From CATQHP01 sp965214915 (lineage in GTDB: Bacteria; Acidobacteriota; Terriglobia; Bryobacterales; UBA6623): a stretch of 64,000 bases of DNA. Both the position numbers and the translations under genes were made by a program. The notes below the pieces were generated by a model that saw nothing but the letters and a program-made list of their open reading frames with translations, ran no database searches and was not told where the DNA came from. Of the stretch, positions 1 to 7,931 are shown piece after piece. The stretch covers positions 186,001-250,000 of the forward strand of contig CBDCCP010000001.1 of NCBI GenBank assembly GCA_965214915.1, given 5' to 3'. Within the stretch, counting starts at the first letter, position 1. Every line of letters starts with the position of its first letter.

Positions 1-728
1 GGAACCTCAACCGCAGCGAGCTTTCGGTGAAGCTGGCGGAATTCGGTCGGCTATACGAAAAAATCGGCGATGATTACCGCGAGCCGCGAATTCTTACGCT
101 GGGGGCCGTCGGGCAAGCAAGACCGGATGCGCTCGACGAGCCGGGGCGCGACTACCGTTTCTTCGATTTCAAATCCGACGTGGAAGCCGTGCTGCAGCCC
201 TTCGATACGGTCCGGCTCGATTTCGAAGCCAGAGGGCTGCCCGCCTACTACCGGGAAGGCCACGCCGCCGCGGCGCTCAGCGACGGGGTTGCGCTGGCCT
301 TCCTGGGCGAATTGGACCCGGCCGCCGCCGCGCGCAAGATCAAGCGGCGCGTGTTCCTGGCGGAGATTTTTCTCGACCTGCTCTACGGCGCCGGGCTGCG
401 CGCGCCGCGGCGCCGCGATCTGCCGAAAGTTCCCGCCGTCTCCCGCGATCTCTCGCTGATGGCGCCCGAAAGCGTGCTCTTCGGCGAAATCGTCCGGGCT
501 GTCGGGCCGATGCCGTACCTCACGCAACTCCGGCCGGTCGAAATCTTCCGCGGCGAGAACGTTCCCGCCGGGAAATACAGCCTGCTGCTGCGGACTTCGT
601 GGCAAAAGCTCGACGAAAGCTTCACCGACGACGAGGTGAATGCGCTCACCGAGCAGGTGCGGGCATGCCTGGAAAAGAAGTTGGGCATCGTCCGGCGCGA
701 CCTGGCAGGCGAAACGGTGGCGGATTAA
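1..728 (+). CDS. pheT: Phenylalanine-tRNA ligase beta subunit, C-terminal part (5' end outside window)
   Basis: This is the last roughly 240 residues of PheT, the tRNA-binding and structural subunit of the cytoplasmic (alpha-beta)2 enzyme that charges tRNA-Phe. The frame is open to the left edge, so the gene begins outside the window; an internal GTG at 27 is not the real start. The segment holds the end of the inactive synthetase-like core (RDYRFFDFKSDVEAVL region) and, over about the last 95 residues, the ferredoxin-fold anticodon-binding (FDX-ACB) domain, recognisable from PAVSRDLSLMAPE and the ending LLLRTSWQKLDESFTDDEVN. Its TAA overlaps the stop codon of the convergent glycosyltransferase gene inside a GATTAATC palindrome. 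The catalytic PheS partner is not visible here. Confidence 0.93.
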   Translation, partial: NLNRSELSVKLAEFGRLYEKIGDDYREPRILTLGAVGQARPDALDEPGRDYRFFDFKSDVEAVLQPFDTVRLDFEARGLPAYYREGHAAAALSDGVALAFLGELDPAAAARKIKRRVFLAEIFLDLLYGAGLRAPRRRDLPKVPAVSRDLSLMAPESVLFGEIVRAVGPMPYLTQLRPVEIFRGENVPAGKYSLLLRTSWQKLDESFTDDEVNALTEQVRACLEKKLGIVRRDLAGETVAD

Positions 729-2437
729 TCGTCCCCCCGCGCTTTTCTGAACGCGGAATACGTTCGTTCCCGCGGCTTGGAGTTGCGGTCCCAGAAACCC
801 CGCCGGCGGGTATAGGCATAATCCCAAACCTTCTCGTAACTTTCGTCGAGCGTTTTCGCGGGAGCGTCGTGCGGGTCCCAGACGATGAAGACATCCGGGC
901 TGCGCCAGTCGTCGAACTGATCGTCGGGAATCAGTCTGCGAAATTTGGCGTTGTGGGGGACGGCGACGTCCAGCAGATTCACCCAGCGGCGGTCGGGGAA
1001 ATAGAAGTTCGCGGTCATGCCCTTGACGTTGCGGTAATAGGCGATCCGCTCGCCCGGCTCGGTGTGCGCAGTCAGGAAGTCCAGCATGGGCGCAACGTTA
1101 TCGGCGTCCTTGGTAAATTGCCGAGGCACGACTTCTTCCGTGCCGCCGCCGGCCCAATCGAGATTCGGCCACAAAGCGGCGCCGGCGAGACAGGCGGCGG
1201 CCCAGCCGCGCTTCTTCGCGCGCGCCAACCCGGCGGACGCCAGGCAGACCAGGACGATCGCCGCGGGACAAACCTGGTAATAGTGGCGCGTCGATGTCGT
1301 GCGCTGCATGACCGCCAGCGTGAACAGCGGCGAAACGACAACGATCAGCCCGGCCAGCAAGGCCATGTTCGCCCGGATGCCGGGCCTTTCCAATCGAGCC
1401 CAAAAATAAAGCAGCGCCGCGGGAGCGGACAGGCAAAGCAGCCCGAACAGGACGAACGCGGGATCGGAAACGGCCCGCAGATCGCGGTAATCGACTACAA
1501 ACGCAAGAAAAGGAACCGCGCAAGCGAGCACGCCCAGCGCGACGCTCGTCTTCGCCGGCAGTCGGGCGCAGCGGCGGCTGAGGAACACGCCCGCCGGAAT
1601 CAGGAACGCGAAAGGGACCCAGCGCCACAGCTCGCGCCCGCGCGAGACGGCGGCGTAGCGGTAGTCCGCCCAGAACGAACCGCTCTTGCCGGGGCTCCAG
1701 CCGCTCAGCATCTCGGAATGGAGCAACTGGAACTCGATGCCTAGAACGACCGCCAGCAGCGCCGACAACCCGCAAAGCCGCAGAAACGCCCGCCGGTCGA
1801 TCGTCAGGAAAAACAGGCCGAGCGCCAGCCACGTTGCAGCGAAGCTGACGTAATTCGACGCATAGAGCAGACAGCCGACCGCCCCAAGCTGCGCATAGAA
1901 CGCCGGACGCCGCCCGAGGTCCGGATTTTTCAGATAGCGGGCCGCCAGCAGCAACAGCAGGACGGCCGCCAGCACGACCAGAATGTAGTACCGGCCTTGC
2001 CGCGCCGCGTGCAGGAAATAGATCGACAGGGCGCCCGACAGCGGCAGGCTGAGCGGCCATAGTCCCGACCCGAACAGCTCCAGGCCCAGCCGATACAGTA
2101 AAAAAAGCGCGAGTGCGCCGATGAGCGCAAACGGCGCCCGCGCGGCGAGCGTGCTCACGCCAAGCAGCTTGAAGCCCAGCGCCGAAACGTAGAACTGCAA
2201 ATAGCTCTGCATCGCCGGCAGCAGGTCGGAATTGACGTCGTGGCCGTCGTCGTCCTGGACGAGGAGTTGCCCTTTCTCGCGGTCGTAAACGTAAGGAAGC
2301 CAACTGCCGCTCTCGGCCATCAGGCGGCCCCACACGGCGGTGGTCGCCTCGTCGCGCCAAATCGGCACGCCGTCCAGCCGCCAAAACAGCATGAACGCAC
2401 ACAAGGCTGCGGCGGAAATGGCGAGCGCGCGCTGCAT
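725..2437 (-). CDS. GT39/ArnT-like polytopic membrane glycosyltransferase
   Basis: The 570-residue protein has about a dozen hydrophobic segments, starting with one at residues 5-20, and a soluble C-terminal region from about residue 430. In the first extracytoplasmic loop it carries the Asp-Glu pair of GT-C enzymes (WRDE, D29 and E30), which in the PMT/ArnT superfamily marks the site using a polyprenyl-phosphate-linked sugar donor. The acceptor cannot be deduced; protein, lipid or cell-envelope glycan are all possible. Family membership is from fold and motif. The ATG is preceded by a TAAAAT hexamer 15 nt upstream and no clear Shine-Dalgarno site. The gene is convergent with pheT, sharing stop-codon bases, and divergent from the exported dehydrogenase. 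Confidence 0.8.
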   Translation of the reverse strand: MQRALAISAAALCAFMLFWRLDGVPIWRDEATTAVWGRLMAESGSWLPYVYDREKGQLLVQDDDGHDVNSDLLPAMQSYLQFYVSALGFKLLGVSTLAARAPFALIGALALFLLYRLGLELFGSGLWPLSLPLSGALSIYFLHAARQGRYYILVVLAAVLLLLLAARYLKNPDLGRRPAFYAQLGAVGCLLYASNYVSFAATWLALGLFFLTIDRRAFLRLCGLSALLAVVLGIEFQLLHSEMLSGWSPGKSGSFWADYRYAAVSRGRELWRWVPFAFLIPAGVFLSRRCARLPAKTSVALGVLACAVPFLAFVVDYRDLRAVSDPAFVLFGLLCLSAPAALLYFWARLERPGIRANMALLAGLIVVVSPLFTLAVMQRTTSTRHYYQVCPAAIVLVCLASAGLARAKKRGWAAACLAGAALWPNLDWAGGGTEEVVPRQFTKDADNVAPMLDFLTAHTEPGERIAYYRNVKGMTANFYFPDRRWVNLLDVAVPHNAKFRRLIPDDQFDDWRSPDVFIVWDPHDAPAKTLDESYEKVWDYAYTRRRGFWDRNSKPRERTYSAFRKARGDD

Positions 2438-2634
2438 CGGGGCGAACCGTCGATTTTAGCGTGTCAAGCGCTGCCTGGACGGGCGAATGGACCGTTGCGA
2501 ATTCGACCGTCAGGCGTTCGCTCCTTACGAAACCGGATCGGCGCGACGGATCGGCGATCGAAAACGAGGAGCGCCCGGCGGACCGGTATGGTGTATCCTG
2601 TCTTCGATTCGATTGCAACGGAAACGGAGGACCC

Positions 2635-3703
2635 ATGAGAATACGAACCCTTTTACTGTTGACCCTGCTCGCCGCGGCGACCGTCGCGGGGCAGACGAAG
2701 AAAGTCGTCGTGATGGGCATGAGCGAGGCTCAGGTCGAAGAGTTGCGCAAGGCCAAGCCGGCGAACGTCAAAATCGTGCGCATCGAGAACCCCAGGACCA
2801 GCGCGGACGTCGTCGCCATCGTCGCCGATTCGCCGGACGGCTCCTCGCGGGCGTCGAAGCTGATGCGGGAAGTGGCCGATGCGGACGCCATCATCGGCGC
2901 GCCGTCGCGCGAAGTGCTGGCGGCGGCCAAGAATCTCAAGTGGCTGCAAATCACCAGCGCCGGAGTTTTTCCCTATCTCCACTCCGAAATCGTCGACAGC
3001 GATATCGTCATGACCAACGCGAAAACGCTCTCTTCGGCGGCGATCGCCGACCACGGCTTCGGCATGTTGCTGGCGCTCACCCGCAAGCTCAACCACTTCA
3101 TCGCCGTCCGCCCCAAAGAAGAGTGGGAGCGAGGGAACTTCAACCTGGAAGAGCTCGAGGGCAAGACGGCGCTGATTATCGGCACGGGCGGCATCGGCTC
3201 GCACGTCGCCCGCCGCGCCAAGGCTTTCGGCATGAGCACCATCGGCGTCGACCCCAAAGAGTTTCCGCCGCGGCAGAGCTTCGACCGCATGGTTTACCCC
3301 GACCGGCTCGACGAGGTCGTTCCCCAGGCCGACGTGGTCTTTCTTTGCGTGCCTCATACGAAAGAAAGCGAAGGGATGTTCGGCGCCGGCCAGTTCGAGA
3401 AGCTGAAACGCGGCAGCTATTTCATCGCCCTTTCGCGGGGCAAGATTTACAGTCAAGCGGGACTGATCAAGGCGCTCGACAGCAAACGCCTCGCCGGCGC
3501 CGGAGTCGATGTGACCGACCCGGAGCCGCTGCCCAAGGGCAACCCCTTGTGGAAGTTCGACAACATCGTCATTACGCCGCACGTCGCCACCCAGGGCAAC
3601 TTGGGCACGCCGCTGCGCATCGAGCTGTACAAGGACAACATCGCCCGTTTCGCCCGCCGGCGAGCAACTGCGCAACGTCGTGGACAAACGGAAAGGCTAC
3701 TGA
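2635..3703 (+). CDS. Exported D-2-hydroxyacid dehydrogenase, frameshifted near C terminus
   Basis: This is an NAD(P)-dependent D-isomer 2-hydroxyacid dehydrogenase with an N-terminal Sec-like signal (residues 1-20, ending VAGQ). The Rossmann motif GTGGIG lies at residues 183-188, and the catalytic set is R268 (LSRGK), E297 (DPEP) and H316 (ITPH). ATG 2635 follows a GGAGG site with good spacing; an upstream in-frame GTG at 2461 is rejected because it removes the signal peptide from the N terminus. After FAR the frame runs into arginine-rich nonsense to 3777. Removing one C at 3657-3658 restores a normal ending GEQLRNVVDKRKGY with TGA at 3701-3703, so a one-base insertion or sequencing error is likely. 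Export is unusual for an enzyme that needs NAD. Confidence 0.85.
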
Positions 3704-3733
3704 GGCTCCGGCGGCAAGGCCGCCGCCGCCGAT

Positions 3734-4672
3734 TTATCCCTTGGGGTCGAGATTGCTTCCGATCTCGTCCTCGCTAACAGCCGCCGAAGCGATGCCGCCG
3801 ACCGGAACATCCAACCCGGCCAGCCAGCAAATCGCGTTCAGCACCGCTTTGCGGTATTCGTCGTTACGCCAGTTCTCGTGGAAATGCCCTCCGGTGAAGC
3901 CGAACCCGCGGCCGGCCTTCGTCGAACCGGCGGCGGCGCGTTCGACCGCCCACATCGTCGCTTCCTTGCGTCCTTTGGCGGCTTGAATGTGCGCGTACGG
4001 TCCCTTCGGATAGACGTAGGGGCCGTCGCGTGTTTCATCGCTCGGCTTCGCCGTCAGGATCGGCGTGAATTTCATGCCGTTGACCTCCTTCGGCCCCTCG
4101 GCGTCGAAACCTTTGCGGAAACGGATGTTGAAGTACCACTCGTCCCTGGCGGAAAACGGCTTGACGCCGCGGGCGACGGGGTGATCGGGAAAGCTCTCGT
4201 ACTTCGCCATCCATATCGGATTGCACGACCACTCGTGCTCGTAATAGCCGCCCAGCCAGGCGCTGAATTCCGCTCCGGCGTCGTCTTTCAAGACTTCGAC
4301 TCCGTAGTGCATGCAGCCCAGTCCGACGCCGCGCGCCGTCAGCTTGCCGAGCGTCGTCAAACGGTTGCCCTGGACGGCGGGGTGTTTCCGTCCCCCGTCG
4401 GCGTAGATGACTACCGCATCGGCATCGTCGAACGAAGCTTCATCCTTCACCCAGCCCATTTCGTGCCGCTCGACGACAAGACCGGGAACCGCCTTCAGGC
4501 GTTTTTCCAGGACGATCGAGCCGGCACGGAACTCATGCATCCCCGGCGGGTGACTCGGCGCCCCGGCGATCAGGATGACCTTGCGGGCGCGGTCCGCCGC
4601 CGCGTACGACGGCGCGGCGGCGCTCCCGCCGACGCCCGCCAGCATAAGACGTAGAAATTGCGCGCGGTTCAT
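3734..4672 (-). CDS. Exported ThuA-like domain protein
   Basis: The 312-residue protein has an N-terminal export signal (RAQFLRLMLAGVGG with Ala-rich cleavage region) and a ThuA / class I glutamine-amidotransferase-like domain. Landmarks are the first strand KVILIAGAPSHPPGMHEF, the DADAVVIYADGGRKHP turn, the LGGYYEHEW segment and the GRGFGFTGGHFHENW ending. ThuA proteins are linked to sugar (trehalose-type) use, but the reaction of exported acidobacterial members is unknown. It is a clear paralogue of the C-terminal half of the protein at 29982-31553. It is convergent with the dehydrogenase. A TAAGAT hexamer sits only 6 nt before the ATG (4679-4684), suggesting a leaderless message. Confidence 0.85.
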   Translation of the reverse strand: MNRAQFLRLMLAGVGGSAAAPSYAAADRARKVILIAGAPSHPPGMHEFRAGSIVLEKRLKAVPGLVVERHEMGWVKDEASFDDADAVVIYADGGRKHPAVQGNRLTTLGKLTARGVGLGCMHYGVEVLKDDAGAEFSAWLGGYYEHEWSCNPIWMAKYESFPDHPVARGVKPFSARDEWYFNIRFRKGFDAEGPKEVNGMKFTPILTAKPSDETRDGPYVYPKGPYAHIQAAKGRKEATMWAVERAAAGSTKAGRGFGFTGGHFHENWRNDEYRKAVLNAICWLAGLDVPVGGIASAAVSEDEIGSNLDPKG

Positions 4673-4678
4673 GATTGA

Positions 4679-4684
4679 ATCTTA
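4679..4684 (-). promoter_or_regulatory. Putative -10 hexamer (TAAGAT) 6 nt upstream of the ThuA start codon
   Basis: On the minus strand TAAGAT is followed by TCAATC and then the ATG at 4672. No Shine-Dalgarno sequence fits between them. If this is the -10 element, transcription would begin at or next to the ATG. The identical arrangement precedes the aldo/keto reductase gene. No convincing -35 was seen. Confidence 0.45.
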
Positions 4685-4769
4685 CCGTGAATCGCCCCTC
4701 CGCGCGATGCTTCTCCCCGGGGAAAGCGTAACGGCGCAGCGGCGGGATTCGTCAGATTGACACAGGCGT

Positions 4770-6119
4770 ATGCTCTGCCATGCCTTGCGAGCGGTCTGCC
4801 CGGCGGCGGCGTTCCTGCTGGGAACGACGCCCGCTGCGCTTCCGGCCCAAACCGCCGGCCCGCTGAAGCGCCCTGCGCAGGCGCGCGCGGCGGACGTTTT
4901 CGTCGCCGGAGAGATCGTCTCCGTCGGCGCCTCCGCAATCCGCATCCGCAAGATCGGGGGAGTATTGGCAACCCTGCACATCACCGACTCGACCGAATAC
5001 GCGCCCGGCGCCGAGAACCTGGAGCCGGGTCAATATATCCGCGTTCGCGCGGTTCGGGGCCCCGGCGGGCCGTTGACGGCCTTGACGATCTGGAGCGCGG
5101 ACTCTGACCCCGCGGAAGCCGAACGCGCCGGCCGCCGCCGGGAGAGCGCCGCAGAGCGGCCCCGCCCCGCCGCAAAGAACCGCAACGAGAAATCCGGGCC
5201 GGCGACGGACGATCTCGACGACCCCGGCCCTCCGATTCTGCGGCGAAGGAAACCCGGCGACCGCTCCCCCCTCGAACGGCGCAAGCCGTCCCAAGCGGAG
5301 CAGCCGCCTCTCGATTTCGACTTCACGCCCCAGGTCGAGCAGTACGACGACCCCTTGCTGGCCAGAGCGATCAAGGTCAATGCGGACGCTTCCAGGCTGC
5401 AAGAGAACTTCATCTGCCGCCAGGCAACCAAGCGTTTCGAGAGTCGCAACCTAGGTAAAAAGTGGAAGGAGCTCGACCTGATCGAAGCGGAAGTCCTCAT
5501 GATTCAAAACGAGGGGCACTATCAAGAACTCAAGAAGAACGGCAAGCCGACCGGTGGAACCATGAAGGACCAGGGCGGAACCTGGTCCATCGGCGAGTAC
5601 GGCGCAACGCTGCACAACCTGTTCGTGTACGGCAACGCCGGACGGGCCGAAAGGTCGCGCGACGAACCCGACGAGTTCGGCATCCCCTACGAATACAGTG
5701 TCGAACGGCAAAATTCCGATTGGACGCTCCACTTCACGAACGAAACCTACGCCACCGCATACGACGGACGATTCTGGGTACGCCCGGAGTCCGGCAATGT
5801 CACGAAAAGCGAGATGACGGCAACCGGCTTGCCCGCGGACTACCCGCTGCGAACCGTCGTCGTCAGCGTCGATTACGGCACGGTCGCGGTTGACGGACAG
5901 GATTACCGGCTGCCCGTGAGCGCCGTCGCCCGGAGTTGCATCCGCCACTCCGCGCGCTGCAATCGAAACGACATCTCGTTTACCGACTACCGCCGGTTCA
6001 CCGCCGAGTCGTCGATCTACCAGACCGAATCCAAAATCGAGTTCGGCGGGGAAGCCGCAGCGGAGAGCGGCGGCGGGGAAGCATCGAGCCGGACTTCGCC
6101 CGATGGGGAGTCACGCTGA
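4770..6119 (+). CDS. Exported acidobacterial protein of unknown function
   Basis: The 449-residue protein has an N-terminal signal peptide (ending ALPAQT). Residues about 42-98 form a small beta-rich module resembling DUF5666-type domains (GEIVSVGASAIRIRKIGG). A disordered, Pro/Arg/Glu-rich linker follows to about residue 185. The C-terminal 250 residues begin LLARAIKVNADASRLQENFICRQ and continue as alternating beta strands, like outer-membrane or periplasmic hypothetical proteins common in Acidobacteria; two cysteines lie near the end (SCIRHSARC). No catalytic motif was recognised and no function is proposed. The ATG at 4770 gives the signal peptide directly. The 3' end overlaps the convergent amidohydrolase gene by 9 nt. 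Confidence 0.6.
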   Translation: MLCHALRAVCPAAAFLLGTTPAALPAQTAGPLKRPAQARAADVFVAGEIVSVGASAIRIRKIGGVLATLHITDSTEYAPGAENLEPGQYIRVRAVRGPGGPLTALTIWSADSDPAEAERAGRRRESAAERPRPAAKNRNEKSGPATDDLDDPGPPILRRRKPGDRSPLERRKPSQAEQPPLDFDFTPQVEQYDDPLLARAIKVNADASRLQENFICRQATKRFESRNLGKKWKELDLIEAEVLMIQNEGHYQELKKNGKPTGGTMKDQGGTWSIGEYGATLHNLFVYGNAGRAERSRDEPDEFGIPYEYSVERQNSDWTLHFTNETYATAYDGRFWVRPESGNVTKSEMTATGLPADYPLRTVVVSVDYGTVAVDGQDYRLPVSAVARSCIRHSARCNRNDISFTDYRRFTAESSIYQTESKIEFGGEAAAESGGGEASSRTSPDGESR

Positions 6120-7010
6120 AAGTTTCAGCAGCCGCGCGGCGTTATCGTGCAGAATCTTGCGCACGGCGGCCTCATCGGGCGCCAGGCGCCGCACCGCGGC
6201 TTGGCTTTTCCCGCCGATGCAATCCGGGCCGTTTGCCTCCGAGTCGTTGCAGTCGCTCGCCCAGACGAGGCGATCCTGGTGTCTGGCGAGAAACCCCCGC
6301 GCATGTTCTTCGTCGCGCAACATCGAATTGAGACCCGATCCGGCCGAAAGATCGCCGTACATGTTGGGGTAGTCGGACAACAGGCGGTCCGTGACGCCTC
6401 CGGGCGTAACCGGGGTCTTCGGATACATGACGGTCTGCTCGTGGGCGGCGTCGATATTCCCCCACCACGTCTGCGCATGACCGATGAACGTCACGCCGGG
6501 GAATTTATCGAGCATCTTGTGAAACCGCTCGATCCCGAAATTGTAAGCTTCATGTTGAAAGTGCAGCAGCACCGGAACAGCGAAGTCCCGAGCGATCGCA
6601 TACACCAATTGCATCGCCTCGGAATCGCATGCCGTCGGGAATTTCTGCTCGCCGATCCCGCGCGCCCCGGACTTCAGGTATTTTTCGAGAACCGCCCGCG
6701 TTTCCGGAATATCGGGCAACTCGTTGGCGAAATAAACGAACTCTTGCGGATAGCGCCCGCTCAGCGCGGCGACGGAATCGTTGCCGCGAGCGTCCGCGGC
6801 CAAGCCATAGCGCGAGCCCGCAGGCAGCAGGACCGTGCGCGAAACCCCCATCGCCCGTTGGTGAGCGACCAGAGCGTCGTCGGAACGGCCCCGATAATTC
6901 GTGTGCTGGTGAAAGTCGATGACGGGCGCCGGCGCCTGCCGCTGAGGCTGCGAGCAGGCCGCGGCGCCCGCCGCGAGGGCGAGAAAAGATCGACGGTCGA
7001 TCGCCGTCAT
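6111..7010 (-). CDS. Tat-exported amidohydrolase-2 family metal-dependent hydrolase
   Basis: The 299-residue TIM-barrel protein belongs to the amidohydrolase-related (Amidohydro_2) family, which hydrolyses or decarboxylates small cyclic or carboxylated substrates. The N terminus has a twin-arginine-type signal (DRRSFLALAAGAAAC) whose Cys suggests a lipoprotein. Likely metal ligands are HxH at residues 34 and 36 (DFHQHT), the His of LLHFQHEA, the His of FIGHAQTWW and the late Asp of WASDCND. The ATG overlaps the stop of the upstream isomerase gene (ATGA at 7007-7010), so the two are translationally coupled and probably act on one pathway. The substrate is unknown. Confidence 0.85.
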   Translation of the reverse strand: MTAIDRRSFLALAAGAAACSQPQRQAPAPVIDFHQHTNYRGRSDDALVAHQRAMGVSRTVLLPAGSRYGLAADARGNDSVAALSGRYPQEFVYFANELPDIPETRAVLEKYLKSGARGIGEQKFPTACDSEAMQLVYAIARDFAVPVLLHFQHEAYNFGIERFHKMLDKFPGVTFIGHAQTWWGNIDAAHEQTVMYPKTPVTPGGVTDRLLSDYPNMYGDLSAGSGLNSMLRDEEHARGFLARHQDRLVWASDCNDSEANGPDCIGGKSQAAVRRLAPDEAAVRKILHDNAARLLKLSA

Positions 7011-7864
7011 GCCCCGCGCTGCCCGTCGAGCACGCCGCGCATATAGGCGAACGACTTGGCCATGCCGACCTGCGGCGCGTTGGCGTCGATCTCGAACTCG
7101 ATACCGACCACCCCGGCGTATTTGCGCTTCTTGAGCATGCTGAAAATCGCCGCGACCGGCATCTTGCCTTCGCCCACGGGAACCTGGCTGCGCTTATCGG
7201 AGAAATCCGCGAGGTCTTTGATATGGAAGTCGTAAATGCGCGACCATGCGCCGTCGATCTCTTCGAGGATATCCGCGCCGGTGCGCACCGTGTGGCCGAC
7301 ATCGACGCATAGGCCCATGCGCGGGTCCATATCCTTGACCCGTTTCATCACGTCGCTCGCCGCCGGGTAATAGCGGTCCTCCGGGCCGTGATTGTGGATC
7401 GCCATCTTCATGTCGTATTGGATCGCCAGCTTCTCGATCGCCGCCAGGTTGGAGTGCTTCGGCGCGCAAACCATAACGGGCATTCCGGCCGCCTTGGCGT
7501 ATTTGAAATAGCGCTCCAACTCGTCTTTGTCGTCGCTCTTCAAGCTGATGTTGCCGCCGGCGGCGATTTGCAGCCCGGCCTTCTCGAACTCCGCCCGAGC
7601 CGCTTTCAAATCGTCTGCGGAAAGGTAGTACGGCATATGAAACGACTTGATGTTGACGTATTGGATGCCGAGGCTTTTGACGATATCGATCGCCTGCGAG
7701 CGGCTGAACTTGCGCAACGAATACGTGGCGACGGCCAGTTTGACGTCTCCCCAGTGATGCGTCTCCATCGTCGGCGCGGCGGATGCCGAAGCCGCGGCAG
7801 GCGCGGCGGCGGCAGCGGCGGCCGCTCCACTTAAAAAAGAACGGCGGCTTGTAACGGTGCTCAT
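7007..7864 (-). CDS. Tat-exported sugar phosphate isomerase/epimerase-like TIM-barrel protein
   Basis: The 285-residue protein belongs to the xylose-isomerase-like TIM-barrel (AP_endonuc_2) superfamily. It has a twin-arginine signal (SRRSFLSGAAAAAAAAP) followed by the barrel from about residue 40. Likely metal-binding residues lie in IHNHGPEDRYYP, LCVDVGHTVR, YDFHIKDLAD and VGIEFEID. Such proteins isomerise or epimerise sugars or act as inositol-type isomerases; the substrate here is unknown. ATG 7864 is chosen over the 17-codon-longer ORF because a strong GGGGAGG site precedes it with 7 nt spacing and it places the RR motif at the N terminus. A TAAAAT hexamer lies about 40 nt upstream. It is the first gene of a pair with the amidohydrolase. 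Confidence 0.86.
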   Translation of the reverse strand: MSTVTSRRSFLSGAAAAAAAAPAAASASAAPTMETHHWGDVKLAVATYSLRKFSRSQAIDIVKSLGIQYVNIKSFHMPYYLSADDLKAARAEFEKAGLQIAAGGNISLKSDDKDELERYFKYAKAAGMPVMVCAPKHSNLAAIEKLAIQYDMKMAIHNHGPEDRYYPAASDVMKRVKDMDPRMGLCVDVGHTVRTGADILEEIDGAWSRIYDFHIKDLADFSDKRSQVPVGEGKMPVAAIFSMLKKRKYAGVVGIEFEIDANAPQVGMAKSFAYMRGVLDGQRGA

Positions 7865-7931
7865 GGCTGTGGCCTCCCCGGACGCCGGTTCGGGCGTCCA
7901 CCGTGATTTTAGCACCCCGCGCAGGCGGCCG

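Noticed and set aside
599..1744. 381-codon plus-strand ORF
   Set aside because: It is antisense to the GT39-like gene, overlaps the end of pheT, is rich in Arg/Gly/Gln with no family pattern and has no ribosome site; a high-GC shadow ORF.
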